Below, one piece after another: positions 8,005 to 15,345 of a stretch of 49,487 nucleotides of DNA (the first letter of the stretch is position 1; each line of letters begins with the position of its first letter). Under the pieces are notes generated by a model that saw only the letters and a list, made by a program, of their open reading frames with translations, was not told where the DNA came from and made no database searches. The DNA is from Elusimicrobia bacterium LH_S2 (lineage in GTDB: Bacteria > CG03 > SLGR01 > JAGXOG01). Made by a program: the position numbers and the translations under genes. Where the stretch lies: contig JAGXOG010000004.1 of the NCBI GenBank assembly GCA_023660015.1, forward strand, positions 1 through 49,487, given 5' to 3'.

Positions 8005-8925
8005 TTAATAATTATCATTTTTTACTATCTTCTCACGCCTCTTTTTCTTTTTCTTATAAAAAAGTATCGCATCCCCTATGTTACAACCGATATCCCGGGC
8101 AATAACACTGCATTTTGTTTTGAGCATAAAAAATAGAGGCCTTGTGACTTTATTCAAAGCTTCAAAATTCCCCTGGCCTTTACTTATTACTATGTCTGCT
8201 TTTTCAAAAATTTCTAAAAATTCGGGAGAGCAAACAGAAAGTAATGTTCCCGGTGCATGTGAGCCGCTGGAGACTATTTCAGCAGATGCATCAATGCCCG
8301 CGCGCAGAGCATCACCTAAAACCGCGTCGTTAATAACAGGTATTTCTTTAACCGCATAGATGATCTTTCCTCTTCCGTAAATCTCATTTATGCTTTCGAT
8401 AAGGATACGGTCAAAAACAGTTTCACCCGCGTTATCCGCGAGATAGAGTATTGTTTCCGATTTTTTAAGAATTCGCTGAAAGACACTAAAATCAAAAACA
8501 GCATAACTTCCGTTGCTGGACTTTGAAAAATTAGTAATAATTTTTTCGATTTCTTCATCAAGAGAAAATGAATGCTGCGCACCGTAATCTATAATATTAC
8601 CCAGAATAGCAAGCCGGACGGCAGTTTTTAACGGTTCTTCCGAATTAATAACCATTTCTTTCATTCGTCCGTATATTTTTAAAGCAAGATCCGTGCTCCT
8701 GTCTTTCAACGCCTTATACGGGTCAGCCGTTTTTGTGAATCGGTTGACGATAGAATATATAATTACAGCTATCTCCGGTGGAGGACGGTTCATCTCTATC
8801 GACGGCAAAACTGAAGCCAATTCGTCCAGAATAAGTTTCTGTTGTTCTTCCGCTACGCAAGCCAATCTTGATGCTTCAAGTGCCTGACGGTAAAAACAAG
8901 GGATGCAGTCAAGAAAAGTTTTCAA
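8005..8925 (-). CDS. DUF89 / ARMT1-like damage-control phosphatase family protein
   Basis: A 306-residue DUF89 protein. The N-terminal CxxC (Cys7 and Cys10 in DCIPC), the motif DNAGE at 164-168, VKEIPVINDA near 191-201, and KGQGNFE at 249-255 are the subfamily I signatures. These proteins are metal-dependent phosphatases thought to remove damaged or overflow sugar-phosphate metabolites; the CxxC subgroup is found in archaea and anaerobes. The start is TTG at 8923-8925, preceded by an AGAGG sequence 12 bases after the NifX 3 stop, so it is probably co-transcribed with NifX 3 and fur. It ends in a Lys/Arg-rich stretch. Confidence 0.88.
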   Translation of the reverse strand: MKTFLDCIPCFYRQALEASRLACVAEEQQKLILDELASVLPSIEMNRPPPEIAVIIYSIVNRFTKTADPYKALKDRSTDLALKIYGRMKEMVINSEEPLKTAVRLAILGNIIDYGAQHSFSLDEEIEKIITNFSKSSNGSYAVFDFSVFQRILKKSETILYLADNAGETVFDRILIESINEIYGRGKIIYAVKEIPVINDAVLGDALRAGIDASAEIVSSGSHAPGTLLSVCSPEFLEIFEKADIVISKGQGNFEALNKVTRPLFFMLKTKCSVIARDIGCNIGDAILFYKKKKKRREKIVKNDNY

Positions 8926-8939
8926 TCTTCTTTTGCCTC

Positions 8940-9302
8940 TTACAGGCCGCTATGCTTGGTGACAGTTGCTGAATCCGAAAAAGAGATATTCCCTTTTTTG
9001 AAATTTTCCACTGCTTCTTTTACAGTACCCTTAAAATCCGTCGCAATTTTAATGCCCGCAGCATTTAACGTCTTATAGGCATTCGGTCCGACGTTGCCTG
9101 TCAAAACCACACCGGCGCCATGCTCAGTGACAAGTTTCCCGGCACTTATACCGGCGCCGCCTGAAACGGAAGCGGCGGAATTTTCCACCGCTTCAAATTC
9201 CATAGTATCAGAATCCACAATAATAAAATAAGCACAGCGTCCGAATTTCGGGTCGACACTGTCAGCCAAAGTCCTTCCTGTAGAAGTAACGCACAATTTC
9301 AT
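8940..9302 (-). CDS. NifX/NifB-family metal-cofactor protein 3
   Basis: A 120-residue paralogue: MKLCVTSTGR, then DPKFGRCAYFIIVD, the GGAGISAGKLVTEHGAGVV segment and GNVGPNAYKTLNAAGI. It is closest in plan to NifX 1 (the same GGAG and NVGPNA elements). Its ATG overlaps the fur stop (ATGA), which makes it the first gene behind the repressor and suggests it responds to the same metal signal. It ends FSDSATVTKHSGL, a short polar tail. Confidence 0.9.
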   Translation of the reverse strand: MKLCVTSTGRTLADSVDPKFGRCAYFIIVDSDTMEFEAVENSAASVSGGAGISAGKLVTEHGAGVVLTGNVGPNAYKTLNAAGIKIATDFKGTVKEAVENFKKGNISFSDSATVTKHSGL

Positions 9303-9763
9303 TTTTTACCTCCCTTTACACATTCCTCACAGAGACCGTGAAAAACAAGACGCTTTCTCTTGATATTAAAACTATAGCGAGACGACACCTCTTTTGAGAT
9401 TTTATCTAACCCAAATTTCTCAATGTCAATATCCGAACAATCCTGCACTTTTCCGCAGCTCATGCAAATAAGATGAGCGTGCTCTTTTATTTTACCGGCC
9501 GTATATTCATAACGGGCGCAGCCTTCTCCAAACTCGTGTTTTATCAAAAGACCTGTCTTTACAAGCAATTTTAAGGTTCTGTAAATAGTAGTAAGCCCGA
9601 TTCCTGGATATTTTTTATGAATTTCCATATATATGTCTTCCGCACTCAAATGTTTTGAAGAATTACTGACGACTTTAAAGATCGCACGTCGCGGCACCGT
9701 CATACGGCGACCCATTCTTTTTATTTGTGCACCCCAACCTTTACCGCGACGAAAATCATTCAT
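9299..9763 (-). CDS. Fur-family metal-responsive repressor
   Basis: A 154-residue Fur protein with a winged helix (RRAIFKVV, SAEDIYMEIHKKYPGIGLTTIYRTLKL split over residues 26-67), metal ligands in EHAHLIC (His95, His97), and structural Zn cysteines CMSC (100, 103) and CEEC (135, 138). The start is taken as ATG 9761-9763; an upstream ATG at 9814 would add 17 residues derived from the TnpB element's right end and is rejected. The ATG directly abuts the element, so the original promoter and ribosome site were displaced to beyond 11108. It probably represses this cluster in response to iron or a related metal. Confidence 0.9.
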   Translation of the reverse strand: MNDFRRGKGWGAQIKRMGRRMTVPRRAIFKVVSNSSKHLSAEDIYMEIHKKYPGIGLTTIYRTLKLLVKTGLLIKHEFGEGCARYEYTAGKIKEHAHLICMSCGKVQDCSDIDIEKFGLDKISKEVSSRYSFNIKRKRLVFHGLCEECVKGGKK

Positions 9764-9930
9764 GTGACGCTCCACAGAGCTTGCTCTGTGGCTTCTGTTC
9801 AGTTTACTGAACATTCTTTTTCCTGCTTCATTGTCGAAGACACTTCTTCAACTCCACAAGCGTTGATTCGGCTTCGCCCAAGCCTACAAATGTTTATACT
9901 GGCGTTAAAATCTCTATCCAGAGAAACTCC
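9764..9930 (-). ncRNA. Predicted omega RNA of TnpB (3' end of tnpB plus right end)
   Basis: In IS200/IS605 elements the guide RNA of TnpB is cut from the transcript covering the 3' end of tnpB and the right end, followed by a guide taken from flanking DNA. Here that places the scaffold over the tnpB stop and the 9-bp hairpin 9772-9791, with the guide starting at 9763, i.e. the first codons of fur. The 5' limit given is approximate. Confidence 0.35.
9772..9791. repeat. Right-end hairpin of the TnpB element
   Basis: Perfect 9-bp inverted repeat CCACAGAGC / GCTCTGTGG with a 2-nt loop, eight bases after the tnpB stop, as expected for the subterminal palindrome recognised by Y1 transposases. Confidence 0.75.
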
Positions 9931-10944
9931 ACAGTCAGGACAATCAAATTGTCTCTTGTTTAAAGGCATATCTTGAATACAACCGCAGTTTGAGCAAGTT
10001 TTACTTGTTGGGGTAAAACGGTCAATTAAAATGAAATGTTTAAAATTCCATTTTGATTTATACTCAAGTTGTCTTTTAAATTCTGACCATGAGACATCAG
10101 CAATAGATTTAGCAAGATAATGGTTTTTCATCATACCGCTAACATTCAAATCCTCCAGAACAACTCCGTCATATTTGACTATCATATGTGAAGTTGTTTT
10201 GTGAAGAAAATCCTGTCTCACATTCTTAATTTTGGTATGAAGTTTTCTTACCTTCATTCTCTGCTTAAATCTATTCTTACTTCCTTTTTGTTTTTTACTT
10301 AACTTTCGTTGTTCCTTTGCTAATTTCTTTTCATTTTTCTTTAAATGTTTTGGATTATTAATTACTGTCCCATCGGATAATACAGCAAACTTCTCTAAAC
10401 CTACGTCTATCCCTATGATATTATCCTTTTTCTTTTCTTGTTTTTCTATTTTACATTTACATAATACAGAACAATACCACTTATCTCCATCTTGAGAAAT
10501 TGTAATTGATTTTGGTTCCCCTTGAAGAGGCCTATGTTTTATCCATTTCACTTCACCAATTTTTGGAATAAATACAAACTCTCTGCCTAACCTCCATTTT
10601 TGTGGACAGGTAAAACTATCGTTTAGCAAATGTTTTTTCTTGAAAGAAGGGAAACCTTTCTCTTTTTTAAATACCTCTTTTAATGCTTTATCAAATTGAC
10701 GAGCAACCATTTGAAGCGACTGTGAAAATGATTCACTTAAAAATGAATATTCTTTTTTTAACTTTGGTAATAATATAGCCAATTCATGATAAAACTTGAA
10801 TTTACCTGTTTCTTTGTAATAGTCTATATTTTGTTTCAGAAAATAATTCCACAAAAAACGACTATTGCCGCCATGCTGTAATAGCATACATTTTTGCTCA
10901 TTTGTTGGTTTTAACCTGTAACGGAATCCCTTTTGAACTAACAT
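9799..10944 (-). CDS. tnpB: TnpB RNA-guided endonuclease (IS605 OrfB family)
   Basis: A 381-residue TnpB of full length. An N-terminal wedge/REC region (starting FRYRLKPTNEQK) precedes the RuvC-like core. The catalytic triad is visible: Asp180 in IGIDVG, Glu264 in VVLEDL and Asp345 in DRDFNA. The zinc ribbon has Cys317, 320, 335 and 338 (CSNC ... CPDC). Nothing is missing, so the nuclease is likely functional. TnpB cuts DNA next to a TAM using an omega RNA and keeps the element in the genome after excision. AGAGGT lies upstream of the ATG. The Lys-rich middle region is normal for the family. Confidence 0.95.
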   Translation of the reverse strand: MLVQKGFRYRLKPTNEQKCMLLQHGGNSRFLWNYFLKQNIDYYKETGKFKFYHELAILLPKLKKEYSFLSESFSQSLQMVARQFDKALKEVFKKEKGFPSFKKKHLLNDSFTCPQKWRLGREFVFIPKIGEVKWIKHRPLQGEPKSITISQDGDKWYCSVLCKCKIEKQEKKKDNIIGIDVGLEKFAVLSDGTVINNPKHLKKNEKKLAKEQRKLSKKQKGSKNRFKQRMKVRKLHTKIKNVRQDFLHKTTSHMIVKYDGVVLEDLNVSGMMKNHYLAKSIADVSWSEFKRQLEYKSKWNFKHFILIDRFTPTSKTCSNCGCIQDMPLNKRQFDCPDCGVSLDRDFNASINICRLGRSRINACGVEEVSSTMKQEKECSVN

Positions 10945-11081
10945 AAATTATCTACCTCTTGTTTAGAAATTGTATATTTATTTGTCTATTCATATTTAGC
11001 CCCCTCTGCTTGAATGATATAATATATTACTATATTTATTAAATATCAACTCTTTTTTCTGAATATATTCTGCTAATTCAT

Positions 11082-11101
11082 CCCCACCGCAAGCAGTGGG
11101 G
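11082..11101. repeat. Left-end hairpin of the TnpB element
   Basis: Inverted repeat CCCCAC / GTGGGG that continues with a mismatch and GC/GC inside (tip AA). On the coding strand it begins eight bases after the TTGAT pentamer, the position expected for the left-end palindrome of this group. Confidence 0.7.
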
Positions 11102-11268
11102 TGTTCTCATCAAGCTTTTATAACTTTTCCTAAAACTACTCCGATAAATACTTTTTAATAAAGATGAAAACTATTTACAAAAGTATTCTAACGTAAAAAA
11201 TGTTTTACGGTCAACATTATTCTCAGTACCCCGAATATATTGCCATAAACAATTATAGCAGCAATTTT

Positions 11269-11469
11269 TTAATCGGAAGCACTATTATCCTGAGTTTTAG
11301 GGGAAGGCGCTCGTTCTTTGCCGGGCGTACTCTTGGATACTTTTTCCTCTGTGCCTCCGGCTCTTCTGCCCTGACCGGCTCCGCGACGCTCACCCTGATC
11401 CGTTCCTCTTTGTCCTCTGCCCGTTCTCGGGCCTTTTCCCTGCGGACCTGTTCCATCTCCTCCTGGCAT
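11269..11469 (-). CDS. DUF5320-like Gly/Arg-rich small protein B
   Basis: A 66-residue protein starting MPGGDGTGPQGKGPRTGRG, the DUF5320 N-terminal signature (MP-x-GDGTGP-x-G-x-GP-x-TGRG), followed by a Gly/Arg/Gln-rich low-complexity tail. It has a strong ribosome site (AAAGGAGG, 5 bases before ATG). Function is unknown; these proteins recur next to NifX, MinD and Fur genes in anaerobes. It lies behind DUF5320 protein A and before the TnpB insertion. An alternative overlapping frame of 78 codons is Arg/Glu-rich only because of the base composition. Confidence 0.75.
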   Translation of the reverse strand: MPGGDGTGPQGKGPRTGRGQRGTDQGERRGAGQGRRAGGTEEKVSKSTPGKERAPSPKTQDNSASD

Positions 11470-11492
11470 AAATCCTCCTTTCTATACAAAGC

Positions 11493-11516
11493 CGACTGTC
11501 CTTTAAAAAACAGTCG
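11493..11516 (-). terminator. Hairpin between the two DUF5320 genes
   Basis: Inverted repeat CGACTGT / ACAGTCG with a 10-nt A/T-rich loop in the 57-base gap between the two genes. It lacks a following T-run, so partial attenuation or RNA processing is as likely as termination. Confidence 0.4.
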
Positions 11517-11526
11517 ACCTATACAA

Positions 11527-11913
11527 TCACTTTTTCTTTTCTTCAGACGCCTGACCTTCTATCTCTTTAATTCTGTTGTTAACCGCCTTCATTTCATTTT
11601 CAAGCGCCTTTGCTTCATTCTTCAGCAATTCCGCTTCTTGATCGGGCGCTGCCGTCGGTGCATATGGCACCGCATAAGGTGTCTGTCCGTAATACGGATT
11701 AACGCCTCCGGCAAACCTTCTACCAACACCAAAGCCTCTTGCGGCTCCGCGGCGGCCAAAGCCCTGGCCTCTTCGGCTTCCAAGGCCAAAACCTCTGCCT
11801 ACTCCAACAGCCGGATTAGCATAACCCGGCCCGTCAAACCCCGCGCAGTAACCAGCGCTTCGTCCTGTCATTGGTCCTAAACTATTCGGACCTGTTCCGT
11901 CTCCTATTGGCAT
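11527..11913 (-). CDS. DUF5320 protein A with C-terminal coiled coil
   Basis: A 128-residue protein starting MPIGDGTGPNSLGPMTGRSA, then CAGFDGPGYANP (conserved YCAG Cys), a Gly/Arg-rich centre, and from about residue 90 a heptad-rich helix (EAELLKNEAKALENEM) ending EEKKK. This is the complete DUF5320 plan: signature, glycine-rich linker, coiled coil. The ribosome site AAAGGAGG is optimal. A Fur-like box lies 31-46 bases upstream of its start codon. It is the first gene of the Region 1 operon. Confidence 0.85.
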   Translation of the reverse strand: MPIGDGTGPNSLGPMTGRSAGYCAGFDGPGYANPAVGVGRGFGLGSRRGQGFGRRGAARGFGVGRRFAGGVNPYYGQTPYAVPYAPTAAPDQEAELLKNEAKALENEMKAVNNRIKEIEGQASEEKKK

Positions 11914-11943
11914 TTTTAGTACCTCCTTTTACATTATTTAAAA

Positions 11944-11959
11944 AATGACAACCATTTTC
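11944..11959 (-). promoter_or_regulatory. Fur-box-like operator upstream of DUF5320 A
   Basis: The 16-mer AATGACAACCATTTTC matches the Fur core AATGATTATCATTATC at 11 or 12 positions, depending on the consensus variant used. It lies 31-46 bases upstream of the DUF5320 A start codon, where a promoter-blocking operator would sit, and a fur gene lies downstream in the same operon. Confidence 0.45.
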
Positions 11960-12240
11960 ATTAATATTATAGCATTGAAAATAAAATCTGTCAAATACTC
12001 GCATTGTCTCACCAAAAATCTAAATGAAATACTATCGTTGCCTCATTTAAAAATCTAAATAAAATAATTTTACCTAATATATACAAAATTTTCTTTACTT
12101 TGTAAAATTATTTCGCCGTAGTTAATTTTTGACGTTGTCCAAAGTTAATGGACTGATGCCAGTATGTTCTTACCGGAATTTTACCTTTCAACCTTTTTAT
12201 TCCCGGTTTTGTCTTTTTCCGGGCTTTTAACTCCATATTT
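11960..12240. other. AT-rich intergenic stretch with a short direct repeat
   Basis: Contains two near-identical copies of AAAAATCTAAATRAAAT about 32 bases apart (near 12014 and 12046). On the minus strand there is a 42-codon open frame (MELKARKKTKPG...) without a ribosome site, which was not recognised. No structured RNA was found. Confidence 0.3.
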
Positions 12241-12336
12241 TTACGTTCTTTTTTTAGTAACCAAAACTCCTATGGCTACCAGAAACCCATAGGTATAAAT
12301 AGTAAAACCGTAGAATGAAAAAAGCTCAGGATACAT
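12241..12336 (-). pseudogene. lgt: N-terminal stub of prolipoprotein diacylglyceryl transferase
   Basis: The minus frame from ATG 12334-12336 reads MYPELFSFYGFTIYTYG followed by FLVAIGVLV, then stops after VTKKRT. This is the first cytoplasmic segment and first membrane helix of Lgt (typical start MxPxLFxxGxxxIYxYGxMVAxG). The remaining more than 200 residues are absent, so only a 5' fragment is left after a deletion. A functional lgt must be elsewhere, since lnt is present in this window. Confidence 0.6.
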
Positions 12337-12350
12337 AAACTATCCTTTTT

Positions 12351-13109
12351 TTACATTGTGCATAAACTGTCGTCTATAGTTCCATCCGGAAGCATTTCGT
12401 CAGGATGAGGCTCGCCCCTTTCTTCTTTCCAGTATCTTATACATTTTTCCCAGTTTCCCTTGCAGTATCTGTCAATCCATTTTTTATCCAGCATTCCGTC
12501 TTCATAAAAATATTTCATCGGACAACACGGATACCATTTACATTCACTTGTGAAAATCCTCAGTTTTTTATAGTTATCTTCCATACTTAACCTTAATGAA
12601 TCGTTATATAATAGAGTCGCGGGGTGGCGTAAAGGATAAATCTTTATATTATTAGTATAGTGAATCTTGCTAATAACATTTGAAAATTCATTTTTTGTTT
12701 TTGGTATGGGTATTTTATATTTTTTAAAAATATATCTGGTAGCATAATATCCGAGTGTTGAAATTATCTCGGGTTTAACGAATTTTATTTCCTCGTCAAG
12801 ATATATGCTACAAGTATCAATTTCATCCTGTTTAGGCTTTCTGTATTTAGGCAACATACATTTAATAAGATTTGTAATATAAAAATTATTCCTGTTAACA
12901 CCAGCTATCAGGAGTAATTCATCCAATATTTTACCTGACGGTCCGATGAACATCCTGTTTTCCCTGTCTTCGTTTTTCCCCGGAGCCTGAGCAATAAGCA
13001 TAAGGTGGGCTCCATAATCACCTTCGCCGCAAAGAGCGTTTTTCCGGGTTTCAGACAGTCGGCATCTTTTACAGTTTGTTATTTCTTTCCTTAAACTTAC
13101 TATATTCAT
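12351..13109 (-). CDS. Family 4 uracil-DNA glycosylase (Fe-S) with C-terminal extension
   Basis: A 252-residue DNA-repair enzyme that removes uracil from DNA. The N-terminal CKRC (Cys13, Cys16) with later Cys in NLIKC and DTCSIYL give the four 4Fe-4S ligands of family 4. The catalytic loop reads APGKNED and the substrate loop includes FIGPSGKILD; the late motif is RHPAT. After about residue 190 there is a Cys/Trp-rich extension (CKWYPCCPMKYF ... CKGNWEKCIRYW), known as a separate small domain of unknown role in some anaerobe and archaeal homologues. The gene is intact between broken neighbours. Confidence 0.88.
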   Translation of the reverse strand: MNIVSLRKEITNCKRCRLSETRKNALCGEGDYGAHLMLIAQAPGKNEDRENRMFIGPSGKILDELLLIAGVNRNNFYITNLIKCMLPKYRKPKQDEIDTCSIYLDEEIKFVKPEIISTLGYYATRYIFKKYKIPIPKTKNEFSNVISKIHYTNNIKIYPLRHPATLLYNDSLRLSMEDNYKKLRIFTSECKWYPCCPMKYFYEDGMLDKKWIDRYCKGNWEKCIRYWKEERGEPHPDEMLPDGTIDDSLCTM

Positions 13110-13319
13110 CTTTGGTAACAGTAGCTCTGCATATTTTACTTCTCAGATAAGAACTATTTTCAATCCGTCCAATTTATTGATTGTTTCATTTGCTATTTTC
13201 CATTTTCAATTTTTTTTCAATTTATCTATATAATTGATTTTTATGATTCTGCCGCGTATTTTTTCAATAACCATGAGAATTCCGCATCCCGTACATATTT
13301 CTTATTAACCCATGGTATT

Positions 13320-13883
13320 TTAACACCTCCTGAAATTTAATATATATCCCTGGTTTAAATTATCATCATGCAAAAGTCCTTTTGATAATTTATGTTCCAG
13401 AGAAAAACCGGATTCCACTATTTCCTTTATAATATCTTCTAACTCTACATCGGCTAATTCATCCGAGGGGTAATCGTTTTTGTAATGTTTTGGATAAACA
13501 GAAAAAAAACCTTTCTCTTTTAATACTCTATAAACTTCCATGTAGATAGCCCTCCTATGCCTTTTATCTTCATAATGTATTACATCATAACACAAAATAA
13601 GATCAACTGTATTATCATTTAAAGGGATTTTTGTATCTTCATTTATAAATTCAATATTTTTTATATTGTACTGCCTCACTGTCGCTTTTAATTTATCCAG
13701 AACACCACTGTCTTTATCTAATGCGTAAACTTTACCGTTCTTCCCTACTCTCTTAGCCACGGGAATTGTATAGTGGCCTTCTCTGCAGCCAAAATCCAGT
13801 ATAGTCCAGCTTTTTTTGACTCCAATCTCCTTAAAAAACTCAACCCCGTCTTTTTCAATCCACCTTCTTACTTCACTATTCAT
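13320..13883 (-). CDS. Class I SAM-dependent methyltransferase
   Basis: A 187-residue enzyme. Motif I is LDFGCREGHYT, motif II YALDKDSGVL, and the motif III region is DTKIPLNDNTVDLILCYDV, followed by YMEVYRVLKEKGFFSVY. The start is set at ATG 13881-13883 (MNSEVRRW); a GTG nine bases upstream is also possible. It overlaps the last codons of the trmO remnant. The DFGCREGHYTIPVA context is like arsenite- or quinone-type methyltransferases but the substrate cannot be told. Homologous small enzymes occur with metal-stress genes. Confidence 0.8.
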   Translation of the reverse strand: MNSEVRRWIEKDGVEFFKEIGVKKSWTILDFGCREGHYTIPVAKRVGKNGKVYALDKDSGVLDKLKATVRQYNIKNIEFINEDTKIPLNDNTVDLILCYDVIHYEDKRHRRAIYMEVYRVLKEKGFFSVYPKHYKNDYPSDELADVELEDIIKEIVESGFSLEHKLSKGLLHDDNLNQGYILNFRRC

Positions 13884-14364
13884 GAGGCACACCTTTAATA
13901 TATAAAAGCAAATGCTCCTTATCGCCCTTTAAACCGTCAATCCATCCGTAGTCGGCATCATCTTTGGAATCTAATTCCTTAACATAAGGTTTAATATCCA
14001 GCAGGTGGGGTATTATCCAACGCATCAATTCCCGAAATAATAATTTCATTATCAATAATATTTTTTATTTGAACAATGCTAATTCCTATAGAGTTCGGCC
14101 GAAGAGGCGACCTGCTGGCAAACAACCCTACTCTTTTGCCTCCGGACCAGGGAGGGGTGACTTTCATAGAGGTTTTTTTCTTCAGACAGTCAATATAGTA
14201 AATCACGTAGATATAACGGAAACTGTCAAGTTTGAGAAGCCCCCGGCATATTTAGTGTCAACTACAATGCGAAATTCGCCTTTATCTCCGTCCACTGGCT
14301 GATAAGGGGCGTTATTAGTATATGGAGTTTTTATTAAACCAATCTGTTTAAATTTAGAATCCAT
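13876..14364 (-). pseudogene. trmO: TrmO/TsaA-type tRNA methyltransferase, two frameshifts
   Basis: Three frame pieces in order make a TrmO-like protein of about 160 residues. The ATG at 14362-14364 gives MDSKFKQIGLIKTPYT and NAPYQP, then VVDTKYAGG. The second piece (14206 frame, extended upstream) gives LKLDSFRYIYVIYYID and the family signature GLFASRSPLRPNSIGIS followed by GIDALDNTP. The third gives LLDIKPYV and ends at 13876. A one-base loss near 14233 and a one-base gain near 14010 explain it. Intact TrmO N6-methylates t6A37 of tRNA-Thr. Both shifts are single bases, so consensus error remains possible. Confidence 0.8.
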
Positions 14365-14382
14365 AATCATACCCGACTTCTG

Positions 14383-15333
14383 TCACTGTACATTTTCTCC
14401 TATAAAATTCTTAATCTGCACTCCCCAATTTTTTCCCAGCGCAGGATGAACAAATCCGCCCCCACCTAAAATGACCAATTTAAATTTTAACTTCTTCTGT
14501 AAATCCGTAATTGTTTTTGAAGCAAAGGAATATGATTTTTCTGTTAATTTCATAGTAGAAATAAAACATTCTTCAGAACCATCCACCCCCATCTGTAAAA
14601 TTAGAATCTCCGGATTAAAATCTTTAATCAAATCGGATAGCTGAGTAAATTTTGAAATAAATTCATCATCATTACATAAAGCAGAAAGAGGAAAATTTTT
14701 ATTAAACCCTTCTCCTTTACCTTCCCCTATTTCTTCTTCGTATCCGCTTCTAAACGGATAGAGCGTAGCCGGATCCTGATGAAAAGAAATAGTATAAACT
14801 CCGGGATTATTATAAAAAGCGCGCTGGGTTCCATCACCATGATGGGCGTCATAATCTACGGTCATTATCTTATTTACATTTTTTTGTGAGAGTAAATAAT
14901 TACACACAACAGCTACGTCGTTAAATATACAGAAACCCCTGCCTCTGTTTTCAAAAGCATGGTGCCATCCCCCGCAGAGATTTATCCCGGTCTTAAAATC
15001 CTTATCTGTAACATATTCTGCCGCTGTAACAGAAGCACTTGTACTCAACAGAGCAATATCATATATACCAGCGAATCCGGGTACCTCCTCGCCAAGAGTT
15101 CCCCACCCTTTATTACTGACTTCCTTGACTTTCATTATATAATCAGAAGTATGAAAAAGACCGATAATATCTTCGGAAATGATTTCAGGTTTTTTAATGA
15201 TAAGTTTATCCAACAAATTAAGTTTTTTAAATTCTTCCATGGCTTTTTCATACCGGTCTCCTCTCATTGGATGTCCGGGGCCAAAATCCAGTTTTTTAAA
15301 ATCATCTTTGTAAATCAGCGCTGTATCATTCAT
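14383..15333 (-). CDS. Histone deacetylase / AcuC-type deacetylase family protein
   Basis: A 316-residue HDAC-fold protein. The active site is visible: tandem His124-His125 in WHHAFENRGRGFC, zinc ligands Asp162 and His164 in DYDAHHGDG and Asp251 in QMGVDG. The last motif, normally GGGGY, reads GGGGF (Phe294), so the transition-state tyrosine is missing. Bacterial homologues deacetylate small amides, polyamines or acetyl-CoA synthetase. Loss of the Tyr predicts low activity or a changed substrate, as in vertebrate class IIa enzymes where it is His. It has a good ribosome site (AGGAG) and follows the small gene at 15346-15606. Confidence 0.88.
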   Translation of the reverse strand: MNDTALIYKDDFKKLDFGPGHPMRGDRYEKAMEEFKKLNLLDKLIIKKPEIISEDIIGLFHTSDYIMKVKEVSNKGWGTLGEEVPGFAGIYDIALLSTSASVTAAEYVTDKDFKTGINLCGGWHHAFENRGRGFCIFNDVAVVCNYLLSQKNVNKIMTVDYDAHHGDGTQRAFYNNPGVYTISFHQDPATLYPFRSGYEEEIGEGKGEGFNKNFPLSALCNDDEFISKFTQLSDLIKDFNPEILILQMGVDGSEECFISTMKLTEKSYSFASKTITDLQKKLKFKLVILGGGGFVHPALGKNWGVQIKNFIGENVQ

Positions 15334-15345
15334 AATATTCTCCTA

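Larger units (their letters stand above)
9764..11108 (-). mobile_element. IS200/IS605-group (IS1341-like) element carrying tnpB only
   Basis: The element holds one tnpB gene, with a terminal hairpin at each end (9772-9791 and 11082-11101). On the coding strand the pentamer TTGAT (11113-11109) immediately precedes the left end; TTGAT is the known target and TAM sequence of ISDra2-type elements. The right end is placed after GTCAC at 9768-9764, straight before the fur ATG; this right boundary is inferred. There is no tnpA Y1 transposase, so the copy would depend on one elsewhere. No target duplication is expected for this group. It interrupts the DUF5320-fur operon in the same orientation. Confidence 0.7.

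Noticed and set aside
7532-8008. A 158-codon plus-strand frame
   Set aside because: Antisense to NifX 2, whose motifs and ribosome site are strong; composition is a complement effect.
7187-9302. Nitrogen fixation locus because of NifX/NifB-family genes
   Set aside because: No nifH, nifD, nifK, or nifB radical-SAM gene is present; single-domain NifX-fold proteins are widespread in anaerobes without nitrogenase.
11200-11880. A 226-codon plus-strand frame
   Set aside because: It lies opposite two DUF5320 genes with good ribosome sites, is rich in Ser/Arg from complementing Gly/Arg codons, and shows no family motif.
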